Positions 28,469 through 36,247 of a DNA stretch of 64,000 nt are shown here, one piece after another (within the stretch, counting starts at the first letter, position 1; every line of letters starts with the position of its first letter). The translations under genes were made by a program, and so were the position numbers. The notes under the pieces are model-generated. The model made no database searches, was not told where the DNA came from, and saw only the letters and a list, made by a program, of their open reading frames with translations. Source of the stretch: Gemmiger sp. An50 (GTDB taxonomy: Bacteria; Bacillota; Clostridia; Oscillospirales; Ruminococcaceae); assembly GCF_002161595.1 (NCBI RefSeq), contig NZ_NFID01000019.1:16930-80929 (forward strand), written 5' to 3'.

Positions 28469-29734
28469 ATGTCTAACACTACCACCAAGAAAGCGTCCTT
28501 GTGGCAGCAGTACAAACTCCCCATCCTGCTGTTGGGCGGCATCGGCATCGGTTCCATCATCGGCGTGGTCTCCCCCAGTCTGGGCCAGACCCTGAAACCT
28601 GTGGGCCAGATCTTTTTGAACCTGATGTTCACCATCGTGGTTCCTCTGGTATTCGTCTCCATCGCTTCCGCTGTGGGCAGCATGGCCAACATGAAGCGCT
28701 TGGGCAAGATCCTGGGCAGCACCATCTTCAGCTTTCTGGCCACCGGCGCCATTGCAGGCGTCTGCGTGCTGGTTTGGGTCAACCTGTTCAGCCCCTCCGC
28801 CGGAACCAACATCCAGATGGGCTCCGCTGAAATGGGTGAGATGCAGAGCGTAAGCGAGATGATCGTGGGCTCCCTCACCGTGGACGACTTCTCCGGCCTT
28901 CTGAGCAAGGACCACATGCTGCCGCTGATCATCTTTGCCATTCTGTTCGGCTTCTGCGTTTCTGCCTGCGGCGGCGACGAGAGCCCGGTGGGCAAGCTGC
29001 TGGCCAACCTGAATGAAGTCATCATGAAGTTCATCGGCCTGATCATGTCCATTGCCCCCATCGGTCTGGGCGCATACTTTGCCAACCTGGTAGCCGAATA
29101 TGGTCCTCAGATCATCGGTGACTACGGCCGCTCCATGGTGGTTTACTACCCCCTGTGCCTGCTGTATGTGGTTGTGTTCTTCCCCCTGTATGCCTTCTTT
29201 GCTGCTGGCAAGCTGGGCGTGAAGCGGATGCTGAAGTACATCTTCACCCCCGCTGTGACCGCTTTCGCCACCCAGAGCTCCGCTGCCACTCTGCCCGTCA
29301 ACAAGGAAACCTGCGATAAGATCGGCGTTCCCAAGGACGTGAGCGACCTGGTTCTGCCCATGGGCTGCACCATGCACATGGACGGCTCCGTGCTGAGCTC
29401 CATCACCAAGATCGCCTTCCTGTTCGGCGTGTTCAACATGCCCTTTACCGGTGTGAGCACCTATGCCATGGCCATCGTGGTTGCTGTGCTGTCCGCGTTC
29501 GTTCTGTCCGGTGCTCCCGGCGGCGGTCTGGTGGGCGAGATGCTCATCGTGAGCATGTTCGGCTTCCCTGCTGAGGCCTTCCCCCTGATTGCCACCCTGG
29601 GCTTCCTGTTCGATCCCGCCGCTACCTGCCTGAATGCCTCCGGCGACACCATTGCTTCCATGATGGTCTCCCGCATGGTCGAAGGCAAGAACTGGCTGGT
29701 AAACGCCGTAAAGGCAAAGGGCGAAGCAGCTTAA
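28469..29734 (+). CDS. Dicarboxylate/amino acid:cation symporter (DAACS family)
   Basis: 421-residue membrane transporter of the GltP/SstT/DctA superfamily. The segment SSAATLPVNKETCDKIGVPKDVSDLVLPMGCTMHMDGS holds the serine-rich re-entrant loop and helix 7. VLSGAPGGGL and LFDPAATCLNASGDT form the second re-entrant loop and helix 8. It starts after AAAGGAGAATCATC and lies 53 bp behind the lyase gene, probably in the same sigma-54 transcript. It probably imports the amino acid degraded by the regulon (cysteine, cystine-like, serine or threonine), and lacks features that would fix the substrate. Confidence 0.9.
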   Translation: MSNTTTKKASLWQQYKLPILLLGGIGIGSIIGVVSPSLGQTLKPVGQIFLNLMFTIVVPLVFVSIASAVGSMANMKRLGKILGSTIFSFLATGAIAGVCVLVWVNLFSPSAGTNIQMGSAEMGEMQSVSEMIVGSLTVDDFSGLLSKDHMLPLIIFAILFGFCVSACGGDESPVGKLLANLNEVIMKFIGLIMSIAPIGLGAYFANLVAEYGPQIIGDYGRSMVVYYPLCLLYVVVFFPLYAFFAAGKLGVKRMLKYIFTPAVTAFATQSSAATLPVNKETCDKIGVPKDVSDLVLPMGCTMHMDGSVLSSITKIAFLFGVFNMPFTGVSTYAMAIVVAVLSAFVLSGAPGGGLVGEMLIVSMFGFPAEAFPLIATLGFLFDPAATCLNASGDTIASMMVSRMVEGKNWLVNAVKAKGEAA

Positions 29735-29764
29735 TGTAAATTCAAAAAGCTCCCGTTTCCCCCA

Positions 29765-29793
29765 TTGCATTTTCCTGGCAAAGTTGTTATAGT
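29765..29793 (+). promoter_or_regulatory. Predicted promoter upstream of ridA
   Basis: TTGCAT and TATAGT with a 17-bp spacer. RidA may thus also be transcribed independently of the sigma-54 operon. Confidence 0.4.
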
Positions 29794-29878
29794 TATAAAC
29801 ATAGGTTAAGCAGCTTCATCATTGTGCATTTTTGAACAATCGGCTGCACCAAGATTTCATCCAAGGAGGACTTCTGTC

Positions 29879-30247
29879 ATGACTATTATCGATACCAAAA
29901 ACGCTCCCGGCGCCATCGGCCCCTACTCTCAGGGCTTTGTTGTGGGTGATCTGGTGATCACCTCTGGCCAGCTGCCTGTCGACCCCGCCACCGGCACCAT
30001 GCCCGAGGGCATCGCTGCTCAGGCTGAGTGGAGCTGCAAGAACGTGGGCGCCATTCTGGAGGCTGCTGGTTCCGGTCTGGACAAGGTTGTAAAGACCACC
30101 TGCTTCCTGGCCAACATGAGCGACTTCGCTGCCTTCAACGAGGTGTACGCCAAGTACTTCACCTCCAAGCCTGCCCGCAGCTGCGTGGCCGTGAAGGACC
30201 TGCCCAAGGGCGCCCTGTGCGAGATCGAAGCCATCGCCGAGAAGTAA
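29879..30247 (+). CDS. ridA: RidA family enamine/imine deaminase
   Basis: 122-residue cytosolic trimer-forming protein that hydrolyses reactive enamines/imines made by PLP enzymes acting on serine, threonine or cysteine. Conserved: APGAIGPYSQGFVVGDLVITSGQ, NVGAILEAAGSGLDKVVKTTCFL, and the catalytic Arg/Glu end PARSCVAVKDLPKGALCEIEAIA. The ATG follows AAGGAGGACTTCTGTC. Its place right after two beta-eliminating enzymes is functionally apt: it would quench the 2-aminoacrylate they release. Confidence 0.95.
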   Translation: MTIIDTKNAPGAIGPYSQGFVVGDLVITSGQLPVDPATGTMPEGIAAQAEWSCKNVGAILEAAGSGLDKVVKTTCFLANMSDFAAFNEVYAKYFTSKPARSCVAVKDLPKGALCEIEAIAEK

Positions 30248-30280
30248 AAATCAAAACACGATATAAAAGGAGTATTTACC

Positions 30281-30532
30281 GTGAAAGTTACTGTAATTGG
30301 TAGCCATCTGTGCCCCGATACCCTGTATGCCCTGAATCGTCTGAGCGAAGCGAAGGCAGAAATTGATTTTAAAAATCTTTCTGCCAGCTTGGCCGACCTG
30401 AAAGTATATCTGTCCCTGCGGCAGGATGATCCGGCCTATGCCGATGTGCGTGCAAACGGCGGCATTGGTATTCCTTGCTTTGTGCTGGAAGACGGCACTG
30501 TCACGCGTAACCTTGAGACCGTGTTGAAGTAA
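30281..30532 (+). CDS. Small glutaredoxin-like protein
   Basis: 83 residues, start GTG at 30281 with AAAAGGAG upstream. The layout MKVTVIGSHLCPDTLYALNRL (one Cys in place of a CXXC pair), SASLADLKVYLSLRQDDPAY, and the cis-Pro-like IGIPCFVLEDG is that of short glutaredoxin-related proteins of Clostridia. It probably acts in thiol redox or in binding a thiol or persulfide. It is 33 bp behind ridA and ends in a terminator, so it belongs to the same cysteine-related block. Confidence 0.75.
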   Translation: MKVTVIGSHLCPDTLYALNRLSEAKAEIDFKNLSASLADLKVYLSLRQDDPAYADVRANGGIGIPCFVLEDGTVTRNLETVLK

Positions 30533-30543
30533 AAACACTTTTG

Positions 30544-30584
30544 AACAAACACCGCCAGGTATTCCTGGCGGTGTTTGTTTATTA
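30544..30584 (+). terminator. Terminator after the glutaredoxin-like gene
   Basis: A 16-bp perfect stem (30544-30559 with 30564-30579) with T-rich tail. Confidence 0.85.
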
Positions 30585-30616
30585 TCGGAAAACAGGCAAA
30601 CTCTTATATTCAATGA

Positions 30617-30651
30617 AAATGCCCGGCAGAATCGCATTCTGCCGGGCATTT
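30617..30651. terminator. Second perfect hairpin, likely terminator on the minus strand
   Basis: Perfect 16-bp stem (30617-30632 with 30636-30651). TTTT follows on the minus strand. No gene is evident between it and the tRNA terminator; it may stop read-through or end a small RNA. Confidence 0.5.
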
Positions 30652-30742
30652 ATGCGCTGTATTCGAGAATCAGCGCCGGAAGATTTTCTTCACGGCGATC
30701 ACTCTTTTTGGTTTGAATCCCCGCCCAAGTCATTGTAAAACA

Positions 30743-30776
30743 AAAAATCCGCAAGCCTTTCAGCTTACGGATTTTT
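30743..30776 (-). terminator. Terminator of the tRNA-Ser gene
   Basis: Stem with one mismatch (AAAAATCCG...CGGATTTTT), T-run on the minus strand, directly after the tRNA 3' end. Confidence 0.75.
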
Positions 30777-30777
30777 C

Positions 30778-30869
30778 TGGCGGAAAGAGAGGGATTCGAA
30801 CCCTCGGTGGGTTTATGGCCCACACACGATTTCCAGTCGTGCGCCTTAGACCAGCTCAGCCATCTTTCC
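30778..30869 (-). tRNA. tRNA-Ser(GGA)
   Basis: Minus-strand gene with 7-bp acceptor (GGAAAGA with TCTTTCC), discriminator G and encoded CCA. Anticodon arm CACGACT-GGA-AATCGTG, long class II variable arm, and TTCGAATCC T-loop. It decodes UCC/UCU. No integrated element abuts its 3' end. Confidence 0.95.
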
Positions 30870-30955
30870 ATCTGTTTTGCTGCGCGTCAACCGCGCTTGT
30901 ATATAATACCGGATTTTATGCCGCTTGTCAACACCTGTTTTTCAAATTTTTGCAG

Positions 30956-30992
30956 AAAAATCCCGCGCCGGATGCACAAATCCGGCGCGGGA
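30956..30992 (-). terminator. Terminator of the small Cys-rich protein gene
   Basis: A 12-bp perfect GC-rich stem (30961-30972 with 30981-30992) followed by TTTTT on the minus strand. Confidence 0.85.
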
Positions 30993-31002
30993 GCTGGGCG
31001 AT

Positions 31003-31329
31003 TCAGCAGCCGCCGCAGTTGTTGTTGCAGCCGTCGTCACAGCCGCAGTTGGGATAGTAGAGATTGTTGGCCACGAACTCCAGCTTATCCTTCAGGATGT
31101 TCTCCAGGCCGCCGATCACGTTGACCATATTGGCAACAGACTCATTGACCTCCATCAGCTGACAGAAGTCGATATCCTCCATGGCGATGGCTTTCTGCAG
31201 CTTCTCGCCCTCGGCGTTCAGGATGTGGCTCATGGCGGTTTCCTCCAGAGCGATGCTTTCCAGCAGGTCGGTGATCGCCTGGTGCATGGTAACGGGATCG
31301 GGATTGCGTGCAATGCTCGGCATAGACAT
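31003..31329 (-). CDS. Small helical protein with Cys/Asn-rich tail, spore or surface associated type
   Basis: 108 residues. The middle (ITDLLESIALEETAMSHILNAEGEKLQKAIA) is a helical segment found in many Clostridia proteins, often joined to collagen-like or exosporium proteins. The end is Cys-rich (NCGCDDGCNNNCGGC, six Cys in 15 residues) and might bind metal or cross-link. ATG at 31329 after CGGAGG. Monocistronic with its own terminator. Function unknown; the surface or spore link is from family context only. Confidence 0.7.
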   Translation of the reverse strand: MSMPSIARNPDPVTMHQAITDLLESIALEETAMSHILNAEGEKLQKAIAMEDIDFCQLMEVNESVANMVNVIGGLENILKDKLEFVANNLYYPNCGCDDGCNNNCGGC

Positions 31330-31434
31330 GGTTCATTACCTCCGTGATGTGAATTCCCCACACTTTGGTGTTGGTTATCCCACTATATGCCGTCCCCTGT
31401 TTTTTGTGAAAGAGTTCTATCTGCGGCCGGGCTG

Positions 31435-31905
31435 TCACAGCCGTTTACGCATCAGCCCATGCCGGTTGCAGTACAAATACAGATAACCATGCCCTCTCAT
31501 ATGCAGCCGGCACTGAGCGTTTACTTCCGGGTACAGCTTGACCAATTCCACCCGGTCGCCGGATACCCACGCAATAAAGGAGATAAAATGAGTCTTGCTC
31601 ATGGGATGATCCAATGTGACGAACTGCTCATCTTCCACAGCTTCGATCCGTACCATATGTTCCCCGTTCATTTCCTCCGGCTCAAGCTGCGGCAGCGAAA
31701 TGCCGCAGCAGCTGATCGCTGCCTGTCCGGCGGCGGGGATCACATTGCTGCAAACGGGGCAGACATAAAATACCGTGCGAAGCATATTCGCCGCCCGGTT
31801 ATTGTTACTGATTTTATCCCCGGAAAGCAGTTCCATCAGGCTGACGCTCAATGCTGCTGCAAGAGGTTCGATCAGCGTGATATCCGGCAGCCCTTTTCTG
31901 GTATC
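31435..31905 (-). pseudogene. 3' part of an HTH regulator gene, cut by the serine recombinase element
   Basis: The visible frame gives TRKGLPDITLIEPLAAALSVSLMELLSGD, the end of an XRE-type HTH, then a C-terminal domain with two Cys pairs (YVCPVCSNVI, ISCCGI) and LDHPMSKTHFISFIAWV, ending YCNRHGLMRKRL. This domain is common in Clostridia regulators. Upstream of TRKG the frame meets a stop within four codons. The first about 45 residues of the HTH, with the start codon, are missing. The recombinase gene ends only 26 bp away, so the element's left end lies here. A start at the TTG near 31851 could still give the C-terminal domain. Confidence 0.8.
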
Positions 31906-31930
31906 ACATAGTTAAAGATATTGGTGTCAT
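31905..31930. other. Left junction (putative attL) of the recombinase-bearing element
   Basis: Between the broken HTH gene and the recombinase stop codon. The matching right junction with the 5' half of the HTH gene is not found in the window. Confidence 0.5.
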
Positions 31931-33553
31931 TCAATCAATCTTGCCGATAAAGCGGTAGAAGATTTCTACCTCCTGTTCCCGGCTTCCGTCCTCACCTTTG
32001 ACCGCTTCATGGACAACGATTTTTTCAATCAGCGTATTCAAAAGTTCGGCGGTCAGTTCCGTTGGATTGACATACTGTTTCATCAGACCTATCCACTTTT
32101 CAGCGTCAACCGCTGTCTGGGCGGCGGCCTCCATCGCTTCGTGAAGCCGTTCAATTTTTGCGTCCAATTCTCGCTGTTCACCCTGATACTTTTCGGACAG
32201 CATATTGAAATTGTATTCTGTAATGCGTCCGGCAAACCAGTCCTCATACATTTTTGCAAACAGGGTGTCTACTTCTGCTTTGCGCTTTTCCGCCTTTTTC
32301 AGTTCGGCTGTCTGCCGCTTCCTTGCGGTATTGCGTTCCTTGTCGCTGGCGTTAAGTAGCCGTTTCAGAAGTTTGTCCCCGTCCTGCTGTGCCAGCACAG
32401 ACCAGTATTGCAGACGGGAAAGGACATAGGCATAAAGCACATCATAACGGATATAGTGCATGGAACACTGGTGCAATCCTTGCCCGTACTTGCTACAATG
32501 GTAGTGGGCATAGGGATTTTTGTTCTGACTGTTCACACCATAGGCCAGCGACCAACCGCAGTCCGCACATTTTACCAGCCCGGAAAATATCTGCGTTGTG
32601 CCGTTCTTCTGCCGTCTGCGCCTGTTGCAAATCTGCTCCTGTACTTGACGGAACACATCTTCGGAAATAATCGCTTCGTGGGTGTTCTCCACACGATACC
32701 ATTCCTCTTTTGGCTTGCGTACTTTCTTCTTGTTTTTGAATGAAATGTTGGTCTGCTTATTGTGGACGCTGTGTCCGATATAGGTTTCCTCTTTCAGAAT
32801 ACTTTTTACCTGCGCTATCGTCCACGCATAGGCTTTTTCCTCCGGCGCTCCGGCATAGATATTTGCGAAAGTGCCGTATCTCTGGAAATTCAGCCAGCCG
32901 GGAGTAGGTACTTTTTCTTCGCCCAAAATCCGTGTAATGCTGGCGGCTCCCCGGCCATGAACGGCAAGGTCAAAAATCTTTTCGATAATCCACCTTGTTT
33001 CCGGGTCAACCAAAAGATGACCTTTCTTATCCGGGTCTTTGACATAGCCCAGCGGGGCATAGGCTCCATAGTGTGCGCCATTTGCAAACCGTGTCCGCAT
33101 GGCCGCTTTTACCTTTTTGCTGGTCTGGCGGGCGTGCATTTCATTCAGAATGTTGAGGAATGGGGCAAGCTCATTCTCTCCGTTGATGGTGTCCACATTG
33201 TCATTGACAGCGATATAGCGGACGCCTTTGCTGGGAAAGTAGATTTCCGTGTATTGGCCGGTCAGAATGTAGTTTCTGCCTAAGCGGGATAAATCCTTCG
33301 TAACAACGCAGTTGATTTTCCCGTCCTCAATGTCATCAATCATTCTCTGAAAATCCGGCCTGTCAAAGTTCGTTCCAGACCATCCATCGTCGATATATTC
33401 ATCTATGACATTCAGGCCATGCTCGGCGGCATATTGCCGGAGCATCATGCGTTGTGTCTGAATACTCCCGCTTTCTCCTTGCAGTTCATCGTCCCGGCTC
33501 AATCTCATATAAAGCGCCGTGTTGTAAATCGTAGTATTGTAAGGTTGTTTCAC
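31931..33553 (-). CDS. Large serine recombinase (TnpX/CcrA-like)
   Basis: 540-residue site-specific recombinase. Resolvase/invertase catalytic domain at the N-terminus with nucleophile Ser19 in YMRLSRDD, IDDGWSGTNFDRPDFQRM, and VTKDLSRLGRNY. Recombinase domain about 165-290 (YGAYAPLGYVKDPD, HGRGAASITRIL). Zinc ribbon about 320-380 (CADCGWSLAYG, HYHCSKY, C). Coiled-coil about 400-490. Start GTG at 33553 after AAGGAGG. It excises and integrates an element by itself, without other proteins in known relatives. Only 26 bp from the element's left junction, the usual position for such integrases. Confidence 0.93.
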   Translation of the reverse strand: MKQPYNTTIYNTALYMRLSRDDELQGESGSIQTQRMMLRQYAAEHGLNVIDEYIDDGWSGTNFDRPDFQRMIDDIEDGKINCVVTKDLSRLGRNYILTGQYTEIYFPSKGVRYIAVNDNVDTINGENELAPFLNILNEMHARQTSKKVKAAMRTRFANGAHYGAYAPLGYVKDPDKKGHLLVDPETRWIIEKIFDLAVHGRGAASITRILGEEKVPTPGWLNFQRYGTFANIYAGAPEEKAYAWTIAQVKSILKEETYIGHSVHNKQTNISFKNKKKVRKPKEEWYRVENTHEAIISEDVFRQVQEQICNRRRRQKNGTTQIFSGLVKCADCGWSLAYGVNSQNKNPYAHYHCSKYGQGLHQCSMHYIRYDVLYAYVLSRLQYWSVLAQQDGDKLLKRLLNASDKERNTARKRQTAELKKAEKRKAEVDTLFAKMYEDWFAGRITEYNFNMLSEKYQGEQRELDAKIERLHEAMEAAAQTAVDAEKWIGLMKQYVNPTELTAELLNTLIEKIVVHEAVKGEDGSREQEVEIFYRFIGKID

Positions 33554-33598
33554 CGTTAAAAATCCTCCTTCTAAAGAAACAACCCACGCTTACAATAC
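33534..33598 (-). promoter_or_regulatory. Long hairpin enclosing the ribosome-binding site of the recombinase
   Basis: GTATTGTAAG and GGTTGTTTC (33534-33551) pair with GAAACAACC (33576-33584) and CTTACAATAC (33589-33598), 19 paired bases with a 4-nt bulge. In the mRNA the 5' leader would pair with codons 2-7, leaving the AAGGAGG and GTG in the 24-nt loop. A probable translational control element, or a recombinase binding site. Confidence 0.65.
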
Positions 33599-33619
33599 TT
33601 TTGCTCTATGGCAATTATA

Positions 33620-33943
33620 TCATAAGTCTGCCGCCCTTTGGAAGAACGCCTGTATCTCCTTTGAGGATTTCCCCTTGAAAAACTCCGGGCTAGCGGTTAT
33701 CAGCGTATCGACAAACCGTGTGCTGTCTTTCCTTGTCCGGCATCCGGCCTGCTCGATACGGCTCTGAATGAAGTGGTAATAGCGTCCCTTCGGCTTGACG
33801 ATATGGAAATTGTATTTACTCCGGCTTGTGTCAATGTCGGGATTGCTGGCGTATTGTTCTTTCTGTCTTTCGTGATGGGCTTCCAGCGGCCTTGCCGGGT
33901 TGCCCTTGTGCTTCTCAAACCGCAAAATTGCGTGTTGTGCCAT
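33620..33943 (-). pseudogene. 5' fragment of a MobV/Pre-type relaxase gene
   Basis: 107 codons from the ATG at 33943 (AAAGGAG upstream). MAQHAILRFEKHKGN, SRSKYNFHIVKPKGRYYHFI and FVDTLITASPEFF are the N-terminal landmarks of Pre/Mob enzymes. The frame ends at FFQRAADL, before the metal-binding His motif and two thirds of the protein. It is therefore a relic, cut where the recombinase leader begins. Shows that the neighbourhood came from a mobilizable plasmid or transposon. Confidence 0.85.
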
Positions 33944-33956
33944 TCTGCTCCTTTCC

Positions 33957-34028
33957 CCATTCCTTTCCTATCCGGGGTTTTCCACAGGGAAAATCCCGCA
34001 GAAAATAGCTCGGATAGGATTGGAATGG
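33957..34028. repeat. Imperfect inverted repeat upstream of mobV fragment, candidate oriT
   Basis: The arms 33957-33974 and 34011-34028 match at 16 of 18 positions. Between them is a second, smaller inverted repeat around TTTTCCACAGGGAAAA. It lies 13 bp before the mobV start, the usual place of a MobV oriT. A further dyad CCGTAC-N7-GTACGG is at 34104-34122. Confidence 0.5.
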
Positions 34029-34125
34029 ATAGAATATAAATCAATCTTTTTATCTTTGTATTTCTATATACCGTCCGGTTTTCGTACGTCTCAGGAGTGA
34101 TTTCCGTACTTCATGGGTACGGTTT

Positions 34126-34383
34126 TCAGTCCTCCGGTGTACCAGAACGGGATTTCTTGAAGTCGGTGTTTGGAACCGCTTCATAGGATTTTGGAAAAAT
34201 GCGGTTGGGTTTTCCACAGCCCTGCTTCTGGATCTCCACCAGTCCGGCGTATTGCAGTTCCCGCAGGGTATTCACCGCTTTCTGCCGCCCACAATGGAGC
34301 AGTGTGACCACTTCACAGATAGGGTAATACAGGAAAATCCGTCCGCAGTCATCCGCCCACCCATTCTTGCGGGATATGCTCAA
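34126..34383 (-). pseudogene. 3' fragment of a RepA_N-type replication initiator gene
   Basis: 85 codons with SISRKNGWADDCGRIFLYYPICEVVTLLHCGRQKAVNTLRELQYAGLVEIQKQGCGKPNRIFP, the winged-helix end of RepA-type plasmid initiators. These proteins normally have about 150 more residues before it. The homology stops at 34383, just where the plus-strand immunity array begins, so a recombination junction is placed there. Confidence 0.8.
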
Positions 34384-34408
34384 ACCAAATCAACAGGAGG
34401 AAACGAGT

Positions 34409-34680
34409 ATGCCGACAACAGAATGGCTGAACAAATATGAATCCGTTAAGGACAAATTGGCCTGTAAAACGGACCTAGACGCTCATTTCACTGAGAAAGT
34501 GATTGGGAATATGGGCGTGGATGTGCTGGACATCGGGGCCGTCCTCTTTCCTACCGGAACAATTTTCGCCTGCGATCCGCTGGTGGAGCTGGAGGACACA
34601 CCGCCCTTTATACAGACAATCCCCGCCGGGACTTATCCCGTAAAGGTCTGTGTGGTGCCCAGTGAGAAATATGCTGGCGG
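34409..34680 (+). pseudogene. DUF4241 immunity-type gene, truncated and frameshifted into the next gene
   Basis: Starts ATG 34409 after AGGAGG. MPTTEWLNKYESVKDKL and VLDIGAVLFPTGTIFACDPLVELEDTPPFIQTIPAGTYPVKVCVVPSEKYAG match the N-terminal half of DUF4241 proteins, a family found as immunity proteins of polymorphic toxins. After about residue 90 the frame turns to unrelated sequence and ends at 34750. The homology continues in another frame with a different protein (next entry). About half of DUF4241 is missing. Confidence 0.75.
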
Positions 34681-35294
34681 GCCGGGAGTTGGAGGAACTG
34701 TACTGGGAGCCGGTCACAATGGACGATCCCAGATTGACCGCCCACCCTGACTGGCTGAAAAAGTTCCGGGAGTTTGCCTCGAGCGACCTTGACAGCCTTA
34801 CTATGCACCAGTCAGCGCGCATTGAACGGACGGAAAAGGGCTTTCAGATCTGGATCTATAACCGCACAGACTACGATGCACTTCTTGCCGGGCTGGAAAA
34901 GCAGAGGCTCTCGCTGCCTACGGCAGACGAGTGGGCGTATCTGTGCGGCGGCGGATGCCGCACCCTGTTCCCCTGGGGAGATGGAATGGACTACTCCATG
35001 CACCTGCACCACTTCGAAAGCCCGGAGGATGAGGACAAGCCCTTCGATATGGAGGAGCCCAATTTCTTCGGCCTGTCCATCGCCTATGACCCCTATATGC
35101 GGGAGGTGGTGAAGGCCGGGCAGTTTACCACTTGCGGCGGGGATGGCGGGCGCAGCATCTGCGGCGGACTTGGAATCTTCCTCGGTTTTCTGCCCTGTTC
35201 GCCGCACTGCAAGCCGGAAGCGCAGGAGAACAAGGAACTGAACGGCGACTATGACTTCTACCGGCCTATTATCCGGGTGGATACGGACTGTTAG
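34671..35294 (+). pseudogene. 3' two thirds of an FGE-sulfatase-like protein gene, paralog of the gene at 44292
   Basis: From GRELEELYWEPVTMDDPRLTAHPDWL onwards it aligns throughout with residues of the intact paralog (GRKLEEIGWESVPMNDPRITAHPDWL). It shares LPTADEWAYLCGGGCRTLFPWGDGMDYSMHLHHFE, the block typical of formylglycine-generating-enzyme-like folds, and ends DYDFYRPIIRV. About 140 N-terminal residues of the paralog are absent. A GTG at 34650 or ATG at 34671 could start a truncated product of about 207 residues. Formed by fusion with the DUF4241 gene. Confidence 0.75.
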
Positions 35295-35373
35295 AAAGGA
35301 AACCTGGACACTCGGCTGTGAGACCGGTGTGGAACTTACTACTTACAGAAAAAAGGATAAAGGAGGCGTCAAT

Positions 35374-36222
35374 ATGGATGTCGTGAAACTCCCCAAAAAA
35401 GTCCGCATTGTCTGCTATGAGATCATGGATGGCAAAGAAGAAGCCTTGGACACGCTGGAATCCTTTGCCGATAAATATCCCCATCAGGTAGCGGCGATCA
35501 AGGCCGAGGGCGCATATTTCAACCTGGACTATGAAAAGGCGCTGGCTTTGGATCTGGCCATCCTTCCCTGGCTGGAGGAGTGGTATTACAGCAATGTGAG
35601 CGATGAACACATGATTGCCATGACGGTGGCCTCCATCCAGCTCCACCGGGAGCAGGAGCTGATTGAGGCACTGATGAAAGAACAGGCGCGCATCCGGGCT
35701 GAGAACGGCCTCCCCCAGCGGGATCGGTTCTGTGACATTCTGATGGACTACCTCAAGCGGGGCGTTATGCCCTTTGCGGACAACGACAAGAACCACCCCT
35801 ACCATGAACCGGAGGAACCTCAAACGAAGGAGCAGCTCTGGGCAAAGCTGGTGGAACAGAATAAAAAGCTCTCGTCAGACGATCCCGATGCCAGGCGGAA
35901 GCTCTATAACCACTGCTGTATGTTCGGAACCGCCAGGGATGCCGTAGATCTCTTTGAGGAGATTCAAGGCGTGCCCATGGCTGACTCCTCATATCGGGAC
36001 GCAATCGCCCGCTATCTCTATTTGGGCGAACGGGAGAAGGCTCTCCAGACAGCTGAACGGTTGGCAACATCGCGGCTGTGGGCGGTTGCCGGACCGACGC
36101 AGGTGCGTCCCATGTCCTTCTTTGAGGACCCGAATCTGCGGGAGTTTTTGCTGGAGCCGGAATCCCTCCGGCGCATCCGGGAAGCTGCCTTCATTGATGA
36201 CGGGAGTTTGATCCGAAAGTAA
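35374..36222 (+). CDS. Uncharacterised TPR-like helical protein of the immunity array
   Basis: 282 residues from the ATG at 35374 (AAAGGAGGCGTCAAT upstream). An in-frame extension to 35251 crosses the end of the previous gene and lacks a ribosome-binding site. The protein is acidic, all-helical in appearance, with repeats of paired helices (EALDTLESFADKYPHQVAAIKAEGAYFNLDYEKALALD; RRKLYNHCCMFGTARDAVDLFEEI; YLYLGEREKALQTAERLA). No signal or membrane segment. No specific family recognised. First intact gene of a five-gene array with tight spacing (25, 15, 28 and -4 bp). Confidence 0.7.
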   Translation: MDVVKLPKKVRIVCYEIMDGKEEALDTLESFADKYPHQVAAIKAEGAYFNLDYEKALALDLAILPWLEEWYYSNVSDEHMIAMTVASIQLHREQELIEALMKEQARIRAENGLPQRDRFCDILMDYLKRGVMPFADNDKNHPYHEPEEPQTKEQLWAKLVEQNKKLSSDDPDARRKLYNHCCMFGTARDAVDLFEEIQGVPMADSSYRDAIARYLYLGEREKALQTAERLATSRLWAVAGPTQVRPMSFFEDPNLREFLLEPESLRRIREAAFIDDGSLIRK

Positions 36223-36247
36223 ATTGCTTGGGAATGGAGGATCTGCT

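Noticed and set aside
28208..29770. Long open frame antisense to the lyase and symporter genes
   Set aside because: The plus-strand genes have clear family motifs and ribosome-binding sites; the antisense frame gives a His/Gly-rich, low-information protein typical of GC-rich shadow frames.
29772..29790. TGGCA-like sequence before ridA considered as a third sigma-54 promoter
   Set aside because: The GC of the -12 element is missing at the required distance from the GG; a sigma-A match overlaps it.
30778..30869. tRNA-Ser as attachment site of the island
   Set aside because: The island begins about 1 kb away within an HTH gene, and no duplicate of the tRNA 3' end was seen to its right.
30650..30871. 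73-codon minus-strand frame across the tRNA
   Set aside because: It is the tRNA-Ser gene and its terminator read as codons.
35251..35373. N-terminal extension of the TPR-like protein
   Set aside because: Overlaps the 3' end of the preceding gene in another frame; a strong AAAGGAGG site sets the start at 35374.
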